Positions 35,465-47,540 of a stretch of DNA of 64,000 nucleotides are shown in pieces. The notes below the pieces were generated by a model, which was not told the origin of the DNA, searched no databases, and was given only the letters and a program-made list of their open reading frames with translations. This DNA is from Cherax quadricarinatus (lineage: Eukaryota; Arthropoda; Malacostraca; Decapoda; Parastacidae), in NCBI RefSeq assembly GCF_038502225.1, contig NW_027195230.1, positions 159,501-223,500 of the forward strand. Reading direction: 5' to 3'. A program made the translations under genes and the position numbers. The first letter of the stretch is position 1. Each line of letters starts with the position of its first letter.

Positions 35465-36039
35465 TTATACGACTTTATTCTTTTTTGTGAACTTTTTCTC
35501 CAGTGGCTATATTTATATTCCTTTACTCTAAGTCTTGGTAGGGGACAGTGTGTTGTATACATTTCACTGTTAGTGTATATATGGCTGTGGTAAAAGTCGT
35601 AAGTCGTTTGAATATGTGAAACAGTTGTTAAAGAGGAATGCAGATACCAGCGCTACTTACCTGCCGTTTGCCACATTACACTCTGAGAGGATGGGTTACG
35701 TTATGTGTGGTCTGGGCATTGTCAGAAAGTCGTTTAGCAACTCAGCTCTCAGACGAGCCTAAGTATTAGTGCCTCTGTATCATTATTACTGTCTTTTATT
35801 TTTACAGATGTTATAGGCACATAAAAGTGTATTATGTCACTTAACCTTGGATAACCAAACAAAGTCAAAATTGTGACATATTTCTGATTAGTAGAGACAT
35901 TTTCCAATTATTTCACAGAAACCAATTTAATTAATAAAGGTAATACATTACAACGTACCTAACCTAACAACAAGAGACTGCTTCTTTTGAAGAAAACACA
36001 TCGGTACTAAAATTTTAAAGCTGATAAAAAGATGCATTT
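35465..36039. other. Unannotated sequence
   Basis: AT-rich. No feature recognised. Confidence 0.35.
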
Positions 36040-36306
36040 AATAATAATCTTTATTTCTACAAGTACATGTACAACGTATACAGTCGTAGCTGACGTAGGA
36101 AGCCCCTTGTTATGCAGAGCATTTCGGGCAAATTAGGTTAATTTTCTCTCCAGGATACAACCTACACCAGTCGGCCAACCCCCAGGTACCCGTGTACTGC
36201 TAGGTGAACAGGGACAGCAGGTGTTTTAAGGAAACAAGCCCTAATGGTTCCACCCGTACCCGGGATCGAACCACGGACCTCAGTGAATGAGCTACACAGC
36301 CTAAAC
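36040..36306 (-). mobile_element. tRNA-derived SINE (SINE-V subfamily with ctttatttctac end)
   Basis: The B box on the minus strand is 'ggttcgatcccgg' and the body contains 'gtgttaaacacc..'-like and 'ctaatttgcccgaaatg' text. The 3' end 'tgtacttgtagaaataaag' matches the plus-strand copy at 41262-41547. It is complete apart from a degraded tRNA head. Confidence 0.8.
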
Positions 36307-36309
36307 CCA

Positions 36310-36609
36310 CGGAACGTTTCATCTGTTTCATACTATGCATCAACCATTGAAGATTGATGCCGTTCACGAATGTTATATTTTAATCAGAAAAAAGCTCTAT
36401 ACCAGTATGAGTTGTATAGCACCTATGGAATAGGAATCATTCAAATTCGATTGATGCAAGAGGAAGATGAATCTAATTCCTTGTATCAAGAGCCCCTCAC
36501 CAGTACCAAGGCAAGGTAATTCAATAATGTATAATAATACTATTCCATTTTGAGATTAAAAGTATCACCTACTCACTCCGTTAAATATACCAGCCTCCTC
36601 CTAAGTAGG
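36310..36609. other. Unannotated sequence
   Basis: AT-rich. No feature recognised. Confidence 0.3.
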
Positions 36610-36920
36610 ATACACCAATGTTAAAATGTTGAAACTGATAAGAGGAGCTTGAGTTCCGTTATCACACGGAAAAAAATGGAATTAGCCTTGTGTAGCTTTG
36701 TGCATAACGTAGCCACGCATGCAAATAGCCAAGATTCATGTACCCCATGAATCTTGGCCGAGTTACATTACACCAACGTTAATAATTTCAGTCTGATCGA
36801 ATAAGACGTTCTCGAGTAATAAACGAAAATGTTTGAGAAAGGAAATAAAAATATTGCTGGTGAAGTGTCGAAAATATTAAAGTTTCCTCACGTTAAAATT
36901 TAAAACACCATAAAATGCTT
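36610..36920 (+). repeat. Unidentified dispersed repeat (copy of 10.07-10.34 kb)
   Basis: Shares 'gttctcgagtaataaacgaa', 'caagattcatg' and 'atgcaaata' with the reverse complement of 10070-10335. It also contains a short inverted repeat, 'caagattcatg..catgaatcttgg', at 36734-36757. Confidence 0.6.
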
Positions 36921-36959
36921 TGTTTTCTTTTAGTTTTCTTTTCTCATATACATTCTACT

Positions 36960-37275
36960 TAAAATGTGGGGTTCCTCAGGGTAGTATTCTGGGTCCATTA
37001 CTATTCCTGTTACGTGAATGACATGACTATCAGTGTCAAATGTAAGCTGTTACTGTATGCAGATGATAGGGTTTTGTTAGTATCAGGTAAAGACCCACAA
37101 GACATTGCTAGGGTACTATCACTAGAACTAGAGTCCTGTAACAAATGGTTGGTAGACAACAAATTATCATTACACCTCGGGAAAACGGAAGCCATACTAT
37201 TTGGCACGAAACATAAATTGAAAAGGGTAAATAATTTTAATGTCCAGTGTAATGGGGAACCTGTGGAAAATTGCA
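36960..37275 (+). pseudogene. LINE E RT fragment, upstream half
   Basis: The text begins at the RT 'GVPQGS' region (frame broken: gttcctcagggtagtattctggg) and reads YVNDMTISVKCKLLLYADDRVLLVSGKDPQDIARVLSLELESCNKWLVDNKLSLHLGKTEAILFGTKHKLKRVNNFNVQCNGEPVEN. YADD is the RT active site. The continuation KYLGIPFDPSTS resumes only at about 37995, so a ~720 bp segment interrupts the element. It belongs to the jockey/CR1-group reverse transcriptases by recognition. Confidence 0.75.
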
Positions 37276-37990
37276 TTTATCTGAATGTAACTAATTATAT
37301 ACATAACAGTAAATGATAACAAAGATAATTATTATTTATCAATGTTACATAGACAAGTAGGAATTTGGGACACCTAGGTCGCAAAAAATGTCCTCCTTCG
37401 ATACCTACCACTGTCATAACCACAAGTTGCTCTGGACCTATTAATTAAATGAAATATACATACACCAGGAATACTGGTAAATATATAAATTTGTGGACTG
37501 TATATTAAAAATAATAAATGGTTATATATATACACAATTACATAACAGAAGGAAAATATATCTTAATATCACTCACCAATTTGACTGGAGATTAATGTGT
37601 ATCATACTCAGAAAACCTCACTCTAACTAAATCTATGAAAATAATGCTGGCCAGAATTACACACAAATCTAGAGAGCTTATCTGAGGTTCCTGGAGCTGT
37701 CTTGTCCAGTCGTCTGATATCTCAAGTTATGCAGGAATGCACATCCACCAGTTTCGCCTCCTATTTGAGAGGTGTCAACACAATTTTAACCTCTAGAGCA
37801 CGAAAAATTCTTCCCATTATATTAACGTTGTATCCAATTCAAAACCAAGATGGCGAGTCCCGTCTGCGCAGACGCAGGCTTTCCGTTTTCTATGACATAA
37901 ATATTATTAAATACAGTATGGCCATCTATTTACATATAAATACTGAATTTCTGGAAAATATATACAGTATTTTCCACAGAACCTATTATT
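37276..37990. other. ~715 bp AT-rich insertion interrupting LINE E
   Basis: No RT similarity; the LINE E reading frame is continuous on either side. Contents are AT-rich with no identified termini. It could be a solo LTR or a DNA element, but I could not delimit terminal repeats. Confidence 0.5.
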
Positions 37991-38640
37991 ACAGTAAATT
38001 CAGTGAAATATCTGGGAATCCCCTTTGATCCAAGCACGTCAGGAGAGCTAATAGGGAACGGTGTAGTAAAGAAAGCGAATGCCAGACTCAAGTTCCTCAA
38101 CAGACAGGCACAGTGTCTACCAACTGAGGCTCGCAGGACCCTATGTTTAGCTCATACAATGTATTATAGACTAATCTTGTTGTTCATGGTACTCTACCTT
38201 AAGAAAAAAGTTGAAAGATACAAATCACCCAGAACAAAATGGTGAGATTCATTTTGGATCTGGGTCCAAGATAGTATGTAGGCCAGAATGAATTACAACA
38301 ACTGGACATACCGAATGTTGGAGTCAGATTAGAATAACTAAAGCTAAATTACGCATATAAAATTGCTCACAACCAGTGTCCCCAATATTTTGCTGTAAAT
38401 TTTGTTAAGGCTGCAAACCAATGCAATTACAGAACAAAGGGAAGGGAGAATAACTTTGCAATACGTAGAGTCAGTGGTCAAGCTTCAAATACATTTTTCT
38501 GTGCTGTAATAAAAGAGTGGAACAGACTGCCTGCACATGTCAAAGCCTGTCATAGCATAAGCCAGTTCAAGAAGAGAGCCAAAATGTACCTTATGAAAAA
38601 GGCTACAGAAAGGGAGGAGAGTGATTTCTTGCATGACTAA
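37991..38640 (+). pseudogene. LINE E fragment, downstream half to ORF2 end
   Basis: Reads VKYLGIPFDPSTSGELIGNGVVKKANARLKFLNRQAQCLPTEARRTLCLA. After frame breaks it continues with pieces of LYAYKIAHNQCPQYF-, NYRTKGRE- and FFCAVIKEWNRLPAHVKACHSISQFKKRAKMYLMKKATEREESDFLHD-type text. It ends at (CA)n. Multiple stops are present. Confidence 0.72.

Positions 38641-38712
<72 letters not shown>
38641..38712. repeat. (CA)n and (TA)n microsatellite
   Basis: About 55 bp of CA followed by a short TA tract, between LINE E and LINE C. Confidence 0.95.
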
Positions 38713-38713
<1 letters not shown>

Positions 38714-39806
38714 TACCTGGAGGTTACCTGGAGGTTATTCCGGGGATCAACGCCCCCGCGGCCCGGTCCATGACCAGGCCTCCCGATGGATCAGGGCCTG
38801 ATCAACTAGGCTGTTACTGCTGGCCGCACGCAGTCCAACGTACGAGCCACAGCCCGGCTGATCCGGCACTGACTTTAGGTATCTGTCCAGCTCTCTCTTG
38901 AAGGCAGCCAGGGGTTTATTGGCAATTCCCCTAATGCTTGATGGGAGGCTGTTGAACAGTTTTGGGCCCCGGACACTTATGGTGTTTTCCCTTAGTGTAC
39001 CAATGGCGCCCCTACTTTATATTGGGGGCATTTTGCATCGCCTGCCCAGTCTTTTACTTTCGTAGGGAGTGATTTCTGTGTGCAGATTTGGGACCATTCC
39101 TTCCAAGATTTTCCAAGTGTAGATTATGATATATCCCTCCCTCCTGCGTTCCAACGAGTACAACTCAAGTGCTTCCAAGCGTTCCCAGTAGTTAAGGTGC
39201 TTGACAGAACTTATACGTGCAGTAAAGGAACTCTGTACACTCTCTAGATCTGCGATTTCACCTGCTTTGAATGGAGATGTTAATGTACAGCAGTATTCCA
39301 GCCTAGAGAAAACAAGTGATTTGAAAAGGATCATCATGGGCTTGGCATCTCTCGTTTTGAAAGTTCTCATTATCCATCCTATCATTTTCTTTGCACGTGA
39401 GATCGTGGCACTGTTGTGATCCTTGAAAGTGAGATCCTCAGACATTACTACTCCCAGGTCCCTTACATTATTTTTCCGCTCTATTGTATGGCCGGAGTCA
39501 GTAGTATACTCTGTTCTAGTTATTATCTCCTCCAGTTTTCCATAACGGAGTAGTTGGAATTTGTCCTCATTGAACATCATATTGTTTACCGTTGCCCACT
39601 GGAAAACTTTGTTTATATCTTCTTGGAGGTTAACCGCGTCCTCAGCAGATGACAGCCTCATGCAGATCCTAGTATCATCCGCAAAGGATGATACGGTGCT
39701 GTGGTGTATATCTGTTTATGTCTGATATGAGGATAAGGAATAAGATGGGGGCGAGTACTGTGCCTTGTGGAACAGAGCTCTTCACTATGGCAGCCTCCGA
39801 TTTAAC
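38713..39806 (-). pseudogene. LINE C: RT C-terminal half and 3'UTR
   Basis: The minus strand starts in the RT (VPQGTVLAPILFLILISDI-type text near 39780). A short break contains FADDTRI-like sequence, then frame 39661-39017 continues: MRLSSAEDAVNLQEDINKVFQWATVNNMMFNEDKFQLLRYG, TTDSGHTIERKNNVRDLGVVMSEDLTFKDH, KSLVFSRLEYCCTLTSPFKAGEIADLE and YERLEALELYSLERRREGYIIIYTWKIL. The final frame (VLRENTISVRGPKLFNSLPSSIRGIANKPLAAFKRELD-type) and a GC-rich 3'UTR lead to a 'ctccaggtaa' tandem tail. It is 5'-truncated. Confidence 0.82.
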
Positions 39807-39907
39807 TCATATATATACTATAATCTGATCCTATCTTTAATGTCAATGAAAATAACTAATTTTACCTCTTCCCTAGTATACCTTCTTTTATTGTAACTGC
39901 TTTTTAC

Positions 39908-40024
39908 AATGGAAATAAGTCAGTTTGTCTGACTTTTTTGGGTTATCCTAGATTATCTACACATATGCTGCTATGTATGATAATATATGTATCTGTATTT
40001 GTGTATACCTGAATAAATTTACTT
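39908..40024 (+). mobile_element. SINE/LINE 3'-tail fragment
   Basis: 'ggaaataagtcagtttgtct', 'gggttatcctagattatct' and terminal 'cctgaataaatttactta'. A minus-strand copy is at 20288-20405. Confidence 0.72.
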
Positions 40025-40059
40025 AGTCCTGCAAGAACATTTGTTTAATTTTATATAAA

Positions 40060-40790
40060 AAAGTTTGATAAAATTGGAAAAAATTGCAAATTGGCACCCA
40101 CACAGCTCAAAATTAATACAAAAAATACTTCCAGTTAAGGTACACCAGTATTTAAAAAAATGGTTGTTTGAAACCGTTCAGAAGAGGCATGCGCTAATTA
40201 CAAGGGAAACAGTTTACTTAATAATATTGGCTAATTGAAAACTACACAGGTGAAAGTGAGCGACAAGCTGTGTCTTGATAAAACCCACCAACCACTCGCC
40301 AGTAATTAATCTGATTCCACCGATATAAGTTTTTTACAATAAAATTTCAAATTTGCATCAACTTAGACTAAACGTATTGAGTTATCATTCTTCTTATAGA
40401 ATGCATTAGCAATAATATTTTGAAAGCCATTCAGAAAAGCCATTCTTTAGTTATTGAATTAAAATGAATATTACCGTTCAATAAAATTGGCAAATTGCGA
40501 CTTAGCCAGCCAGTATCAAGAAACCTCACCAGTGATGGATTGCATTGATCCTAATGATTCCAATTTTTTTTTATTATTTTATTACATCAGCAAATTTGTA
40601 CAAAAGCAAAACTTGATGGTTAATATAGTCGAATTAAGATTCGTTAGTCATTAAATATTGAAGTCGTTCGGAAGAGGGAAACTGAGAGTTATCTCGCCTG
40701 ATATATCGGATATAAAAATTTCACACTGCACATAAAATGGTAAGATCTACACATACGCAGTTGAATTTCATCTTCGCCGTCACCTAATTA
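40060..40790. repeat. Diverged AT-rich satellite, ~245 bp period, about three monomers
   Basis: The phrase 'ccgttcagaagaggca' (40174) recurs as 'ccattcagaaaagcca' (40427) and 'tcgttcggaagaggga' (40664). 'ctaattgaaaactac' and 'caaattgcgacttag' align at the same phase, as do 'cagtaattaat' and 'cagtgatggat'. Minus-strand relatives flank the GC-rich repeat at 8690-9210 and 9881-10069. Confidence 0.6.
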
Positions 40791-41065
40791 GGCGGTACCT
40801 TTTTTTTGTTGTTGTTGTTGAAAGTTTAAGGTTATGCCACTGAGGGCTTTGGAAGTTATCCGAACATGGTTCAGATACCTTCTTGGTCATAAGGCACGTG
40901 GATATGACAGTTCTTTTAAAATCCTGGTCTTCGTTATCATACATAGGAGTTGAAAATTTGAAACAAATTAGATGAGGCATTCCTGAAGTATGAACAAAAT
41001 AAAATCGAAAAGGCGGAGGTGGAAAAAAAATAAATAAAAAATTCAGGGATACTGAAGTAAATACG

Positions 41066-41261
41066 AAGTAAAAGTTGTTTCAGTTGCTCTTTGACGATGA
41101 CACAACTCATATGGGAGATTCTGAAGAGAAGTTGCAAGGGTTGGCGGAGGAATTTGGAAGGCTAAGTAAAAGAAAGAAATTGAAAGTAAATGTAGGAAAG
41201 AGCAAGTTGATGAGAATAAAAAAAATCTGTAATGAAATATTGGATATTAATCGTAGAGAGG
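41066..41261 (+). pseudogene. RTE-like RT fragment, upstream of SINE insertion
   Basis: Reads LFDDDTTHMGDSEEKLQGLAEEFGRLSKRKKLKVNVGKSKLMRIKKI. FDDD replaces the FADD active site. The element continues at 41548 after a SINE. Confidence 0.75.
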
Positions 41262-41547
41262 TAATAGGTACCCCGTGGCCTGATGGCTAAAGCTCTCGCT
41301 TTACACGGTAATTGTCCGGGTTCGATTCCCGGCGAGGGTAGAAACATTGGGCTTGTTGTCTACGTTCACCCATCAGTAAAATGGGTATCTGAGTGTTAAT
41401 CGACTGGTGTGGGTCGCATCCTGGGGCAAAACTGACCTAATTTGCCCGAAATGCCCTGCATAACTAGCGACTTTCTATATAGTAGTATGTCATTGATGTT
41501 AGCTAGGACTGTATACCTTGTACTTGTAGAAATAAAGATATTATTAA
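41262..41547 (+). mobile_element. tRNA-derived SINE inserted in an RTE fragment
   Basis: Head: 'cctgatggctaaagctc' A box, 'ggttcgattcccggc' B box. Body: 'gactggtgtgggtcgcatcc', 'ctaatttgcccgaaatgcc'. End: 'tgtacttgtagaaataaag'. Full-length relative of 36040-36306. Confidence 0.87.
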
Positions 41548-41885
41548 CTTTATCGATGGAGACAAATTATAAGAATGTGCCAGAGTACAGTGGTATGAAC
41601 AGTGTTATATGGGTTTGAAGCATGGGTTTTAAAGATGACAGCAAGGAGAAGGCATGAGGCACTGGAGAGGTGTTTGATGGAGATGTGTGGTTAATATTGT
41701 GCAGAGAATTCGGAGCTTGACGATTAGAAAGTGAGGGGTTACCATAAGTAAAATTTACATGGAAGATTGTTAAAGTGGTTTTGACACTTCGAGAGGATAG
41801 AGCAAAATAGGATGACTAGAAGGGTATATAAATCTAAGGAGGAGAAAGGAGGCGTAGGAGTCATCACAGGAAAGGTTGGTGTTGT
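41548..41885 (+). pseudogene. RTE-like C-terminal fragment, downstream of SINE
   Basis: Decayed text for 'VLYGFEAWVLKMTARRRHEALERCLMEMCG', 'RFGHF' and 'RRRSHHRKGW', parallel to the RTE C terminus at 23663-24286. Many stops. Confidence 0.65.
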
Positions 41886-42330
41886 GTCTTATTATAAAAT
41901 AGACACATTGATATATGTACACATTGTTACCTAAAATTATATCGTTAATGTTATTTCGGTTAGTAGCTAAAACTAAAATATACTTCATATTATTATTTAT
42001 CTTACATATGCATATTCGCTAATTTTACTAATTGTGATTCATTCTGGGTCGTGTTGTAAGGTGGGAGCGTATCTGATCGCACGCCTGCAGTAACTACATC
42101 GCTCTCTGGCTGAGAACTCTGTTTTGTGATCTTGTCATAAAGAGTCAGTTTTGTGGTAACGTATGGTCTCAGTGAGTCGAGTCATACTTTTTGTCCTCTG
42201 TGGAATTCTGTTCACCAGAGACTTATCTATAGTAAGTGATTTTTGACATTTTGTGGCTGTGTCTGGAGACACTTAAAATAATTCAGGGTCCAGAGTCTAA
42301 CCTGCAATCTAACTTGGTGGCTTGTGCGCA
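41879..42330 (+). other. Possible LTR-like sequence (weak)
   Basis: Begins TGTTGTGTCTTA and ends just before 'ttggtggcttgtgcgc', which resembles the text that follows the 5' LTR of some Gypsy/BEL elements. No second LTR, gag or pol is visible in the window. It may be non-TE sequence. Confidence 0.22.
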
Positions 42331-42886
42331 CTGTCAGTGATCGGGGTTTTAGAAGCTGATGAACTCGGATTCAGTAATTTGGGAGCTTTTGTCCTTGTAT
42401 GGAAGACACATGACTTGTCCCCAGTCAGGCCATTCTTGTATCTTCCTTACCCAAAGCTGTTGTGCTTATTGCTGTTTGGCTAAATGGTCGCTTCATTGTT
42501 CAAACAAGTTGTGCTTATTGCCTCTCAGTTGTCAAAAGTTAGGTTTTTTTTATGGACTTGTTTTTTGTCAGTCATATTCTGTGCTGAGTGTGCCGCACAA
42601 CACATACGTGCCACATTGTGGTTCTTTCGAGTACCGTAGTACAGTAGCTTGCCTGACCGAACAGTTTAATACTGCTAGTACATTATGTACAGGATATAAA
42701 GCACCGTGTCTAAGTTTAAGTGCTGTACAGAGGTACATCCATAATATAAATATTTAATACTATGCACTAAGTTGTGTGTGGGGAACTATAAATTCTAACA
42801 TCAGGATTCGATGAAATAACTTTCAAAACGAGCTTGGTGTCTGGGAAACATCACTTAGCTTCGGCTAAGCCCCCCATACTTATTGC
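42331..42886. other. Unannotated sequence
   Basis: An open frame at 42359-42757 (132 aa, Cys/Ser/Leu-rich) has no family I recognise and could be chance. Confidence 0.3.
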
Positions 42887-43165
<279 letters not shown>

Positions 43166-43193
43166 CATATATATATATATATATATATATATC

Positions 43194-43271
<78 letters not shown>
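43166..43271. repeat. (TA)n microsatellite
   Basis: About 105 bp of TA with two interruptions, between foldback d and MITE copy 1. Confidence 0.96.
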
Positions 43272-43274
<3 letters not shown>

Positions 43275-43659
43275 GTGCCGAATATGTAAAACTGGTCAAT
43301 TAGCAAGAACTCATTTAAAATTAAGTCCTTTCTGAAATTTTCTCTTATATGTTTAAAGATATATATTTTTCATTAATGTTAATGTAAAAATTTATAATTT
43401 TGCATCAAAAGAATCTTAGAAAACTTACCTAACCTTATTATAACAAGAACAATTTATTTTAGCCTAACCCAACTAAATATATTTTAGATTTGTTTACAAT
43501 AATTTAATATTAAATAAACACAGTGAAACATATTTTTTTCATTAGGTTCAGAATGATTTTGGCGAAATTATTGCATACACAAATTTTCGCTTGTCCTATA
43601 TGGCAAGATGAGCGTTGCTATTTATGCCAAGATAGCAAGTTCTGCCTATTCGGCACGAC
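43272..43659 (+). mobile_element. 388 bp MITE-like element, copy 1
   Basis: Begins GTCGTGCCGAATA and ends TATTCGGCACGAC, giving at least 13 bp perfect terminal inverted repeats (longer if mismatches are allowed: AACTGG/AACTTG). It is non-coding and AT-rich inside. Flanks are TA repeats, consistent with TA target preference of Tc1/mariner-like elements; the transposase source is not in the window. Confidence 0.82.
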
Positions 43660-43985
<326 letters not shown>

Positions 43986-44373
43986 GTCGTGCCGAATATG
44001 TAAAACTGGTCAATTAGCAAGAACTCATTTAAAATTAAGTCCTTTCTAAAATTTTCTCTTATACGTTTAAAGATATATTTTTTTCATTAATGTTAATGTA
44101 AAAAAATTTTATTTTACACCAAAAGATTCTTAAAAAACTTACCTAACCTTATTACAACAAGAGCAATTTATTTTAGCCTAACCAAACTAAATATATTTTA
44201 GATTTATTTACAGTAATTTAATACTAAACAAACACAGTGAAATATATTTTTCTCGTTAGGTTCAGAATGATTTTGGCGAAATTATTGCATATACAAATTT
44301 TCACTTGTCCCATTTGGCAAGATGAACGTTGCTATTTAAGCCAAGATAGCAAATTCTGCCTATTCGGCACGAC
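43986..44373 (+). mobile_element. 388 bp MITE-like element, copy 2
   Basis: Same length, orientation and termini as copy 1, with roughly 5% differences by eye. The two copies and their TA tracts form a tandem-like arrangement. Confidence 0.82.
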
Positions 44374-44723
44374 ATATATATATATATATATACAGGGGAA
44401 AGAAAATGGAGAAATCTATGATGATCCAGACATTTTATTAAGGTAGTCCGATTTATTTAATATAACTACACCTGGTAAAGAAAGAGGTGTGTTTATATTA
44501 ATAAATCTGATTATTAAAATAAAGTCAGTGATATATTAAATGACTTTTCCAAATTTAGACTGTTGAAGGTTGACATAGAATTTCATATTTCAAAGTTAGA
44601 AGATAAATTGAATAGTTTTACGTAGATCTAAAATCCTTTCTCTTCTCAAGGCGGGGGAGGGGGGTGCCTTGAGTCTGGTATAGGGCTCTTGATTCAAAGA
44701 ACTGGAACAACCAACTCTTCTTC
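44374..44723. other. Short (TA)n, unannotated DNA and a SINE-like fragment
   Basis: (TA)n to 44392. At about 44640-44705 lies text of the 'gggctcttgattcaaagaactgg' family, related to 11985-12150. The rest is unassigned. Confidence 0.4.
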
Positions 44724-45415
44724 TTTTTCTTTTTTTTTTTTTTACACAGGGTTTGACAAGGTTAAGGATCCCTAGCTTTATTGACAAGCTATTTACAGGT
44801 TAAGGATTCCTAACTTTATTGGCAAGCTAAGAGCTGTTACCTACATCAGCTCATTTGAAAGCATTTTTATTGCTGAGACATACAAGTAGGGAACATGATG
44901 AAGTTGGAGCCATCTGTGGGCCAGCATTTTCATGTGATCAACTGACATTATCTCGTTGACATCATTATGCTGTACGAATGTGTTCCATACTCGAGTCATC
45001 CTGGGTATATATGGTCTCAGATGGAGTGATGTTCTGGAGAAGGGTACAGCCAGAGTGAAGTTGCTGCTTTCTGCCCGTCTTGTGGCATAAAAGCTTGTTT
45101 CACGCTGTCCTCGAAGTGGATCCAAGTGTGGTACTTTGACAATATTGGCCTTGTACATAACAGTAAGGCCACCCACATCCCTCCTATGTTGAAGGCTCTG
45201 CTGAAATGACAGATCTATCCAGGATGGGTCCAGGCGATAGATGAGACGTCTTGCTCTGTTCTCTATTCTGTCAAGCAGTCGCAGATGAGAGGGGGGGGGG
45301 GGGGCAGGCAAACCAAGAAAGTGGAGCATACTCAAGGTGTGAGCGTACTTGTGCCTCGTACAGAATCTTGCAACCCCTACTGTCAAGCAGATGCGAGATA
45401 CGGCGAAGTGCTGGA
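44724..45415 (-). pseudogene. LINE D 3' end, minus strand
   Basis: It starts with a T-run (poly(A) on the minus strand) and 'acacagggtttgacaagg', the LINE D 3' terminus. The frame 45386-44841 reads LEYAPLSWFACP-type text (LHFLGLPAPPPP after a C-run frameshift), then RLLDRIENRARRLIYRLDPSWIDLSFQQSLQHRRDVGGLTVMYKANIVKVPHLDPL and FSRTSLHLRPYIPRMTRVWNTFVQHNDVNEIMSVDHMKMLAHRWLQL. Truncated at about 45415. It has an uninterrupted C terminus, unlike the plus-strand copy. Confidence 0.83.
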
Positions 45416-46895
45416 TTAAATCTGTCTTCCATTCCTCAGGTGCTTTATAACTTCTAATGTATTAACTGTTACCTATGAATATAATGTTAATAATTCAACC
45501 TGCTGTAATATCATTGCTTGTTTTAATAAGCAAATTTAAACTTGGTTACAAATATTTATGGTAATCTGGCCTATACACAGTCCGTGATAAAATCAACCTT
45601 GTGATCACTTGCTGAAACACTCTGCTTGACTGTTTTTTATTGAGAATTATGGAAACTTATGAGATATGTCAAGGTAGCTTAATTGTGAAAAAAGATACCA
45701 GGCATTTTGAGTAGTATCCCAAATTTATTAGTAAAGGAAAACACTGTCTACATTACTCCGTATCAGGTGCAAGATGTCAGTTACACCATTTTAATCTTTA
45801 CCTGTCATTAAAGAGAATGTCATCAACTTACTATACAGTAAGCGGTAACAAAAAAAAAATGAACTTGGGCTTACCGTAAGTGGTAGCAATCTTTCGTCAA
45901 GCGCTGATGTGACAGCTTCCGCTTGTCAAATTTCGTCCTTGGAGACAACTTATACATTCGAAGCAGCATTTTATATTACTGTACTGCTCTTCAGATGTAT
46001 GCATCATAAGTTTACAGTTGTATTAGTAACAGGACTTCTCATGTACACCTAAATTTTGAATGTATTCGTCACAAAACACACTGACAAACCAGTTTCATGA
46101 CTGTTCTCGCTTAATAATAATAATAATATCTTCATCTCTCGTGTTCTGCGTCTGTAAACATTTTCACGTCAACACAACGCCCATTTACATTTATTTATGA
46201 CAGTTTTTTTCCTTCTACATATTGTAAATACATTTTTATTTTTTTCATAGCTGTTTTTAATATTCTAGTGTGCAGTTAATCGGGGTTTAATAATCATTCC
46301 TTCGCTTTACACTTTTACTAAAATAATCTGACACATTGAAATTCAGGTAGGTATACGCATGTTGATGCACACATGCCGACCTACTATCACTTTAAATGCA
46401 CACCTGGAACACGCACACATACATGCACACACAAGTACACATGACTTCAGGATTGGCTAAATATAAATATCCAGGTCTCTGTAAGGCAGTCGATATAAAC
46501 TGTCTCAATTCTTTAAAGTCCCACATTTCTTTTAAATTTCTGGGTGTCTCCTTGACTTATCTCCCGAGTAGGAAACTTTTCGTTTTTTTTTTTGTTTGTT
46601 TGCTATAATTAACTTGGATCTTTTTAAGACGAGTCCATCTTCCCACAGCAGGTGGGCACCTGAAGGAGTGTTGAATACTTTAGTTATGAATGATGCTTAC
46701 TGGTTAGGTCACTGTTACCACGCCAGAGGTCAAAATTACTTATGATCGAGGCGAAAGTTTTACTACAAGAATTCCCTAGAGTGTAGGTGTAAAGGGGATG
46801 ATGGATTCTATAACAGGAGTGAAAGCTGCGGAATTCGGGTCAGCGACAGCAACAGCGTGGCCCCCTAGGTGTGGCACTCAACTTCAACCTCTCCC
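45416..46895. other. Unannotated sequence
   Basis: About 1.5 kb, AT-rich. No gene or repeat recognised; reading frames are short. Confidence 0.35.
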
Positions 46896-47348
46896 CGTGC
46901 CGAGATCACAACGACTAAACCAGACTGCCACGGTCACCTACCACCACCACCACTAGCAGCTTCTCGCCTCCCTCCCTCCCCCCTTCCACTACTTCCTCTC
47001 TACATCCTTCCAGTCCCCCATTGCAACTTTCATTCCTCCTTCCATCTTTACCTCAATCCAAATTTACCTCCTTCCTCCATCACTTCCTACCACCATTTCC
47101 TTTTATCTTTTTTTCTTCCATCCTTGCTCCCGTTCTCCATTCTTCACTCCCCATCCCTAACTTCTTTACTCGTAGTCTCTTTTTCTCTTCCTTAAATTCT
47201 ACCACCCCTACCTTACTCCCTCTCTTCTTGAGTCCTTACACCTCTAATTTCATCTTTATTTTTTCCCATCTCCATCACGCCTCCTGCTTATCTCTTGGTA
47301 TCTTCCACTGCCTAACTAACCATCCTGACTACCTGCCCATCCCTGCCT
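46896..47348. repeat. Pyrimidine-rich low-complexity tract
   Basis: 'cctccttcc', 'ttccatc' and 'ctacctacc' dominate. The long Ser/Pro/Leu frames here follow from composition. It contains the target copy ACCTACCTTCAT (47349-47360) at its end. Confidence 0.75.
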
Positions 47349-47360
47349 ACCTACCTTCAT

Positions 47361-47540
47361 GTAGATGAATGGTTCAGAGAACCGACATGTTGATAAATTA
47401 GACACATGTGCAACTCTTGGGTATCTTTATTGAGGAAACGCTTCGCCATACAGTGGCTTCATCAGTCTGATGAAGCCACTGTATGGCGAAACGTTTCCTC
47501 AATAAAGATACCCAAGAGTTGCACATGTGTCTAATTTATC
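47361..47540 (-). mobile_element. Penelope-like foldback insertion 'c', 180 bp, with 12 bp target duplication
   Basis: Flanked by ACCTACCTTCAT at 47349-47360 and 47541-47552. The inside is a palindrome (arms from 47391 and to 47541, centre near 47466). On the left it has an extra 30 bases carrying the hairpin GGTTC/GAACC (47371-47383), which on the minus strand reads TGTCGGTTCTCTGAACC. It is non-coding. Each arm has a CTGATGA core, one on each strand. Confidence 0.78.
47467..47502 (+). ncRNA. Hammerhead-like core (copy c, plus arm)
   Basis: Canonical CTGATGA, one extra A, stem II GCCA/TGGC, GAA, ACGU, U17 at 47495. Stem I cannot form well because the palindrome centre lies directly upstream. 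AATAAA follows at 47501. The minus-strand arm has GAAG in place of GAAA (A15.1 to G). Confidence 0.58.

Noticed and set aside
36300..36320. Extra hammerhead site at 'ggaacgtttcatctgtttc'
   Set aside because: On either strand it lacks the CUGANGA core and stem II; only 'acgtttc' is shared.
42359..42757. 132 aa Cys-rich open frame as a host gene
   Set aside because: No signal peptide, domain or splice context that I can support; length is compatible with chance.
46869..47368. Possible secreted Ser/Pro-rich protein in the CT-rich tract
   Set aside because: Low-complexity pyrimidine DNA read in two frames equally well; no start context or homologous family.
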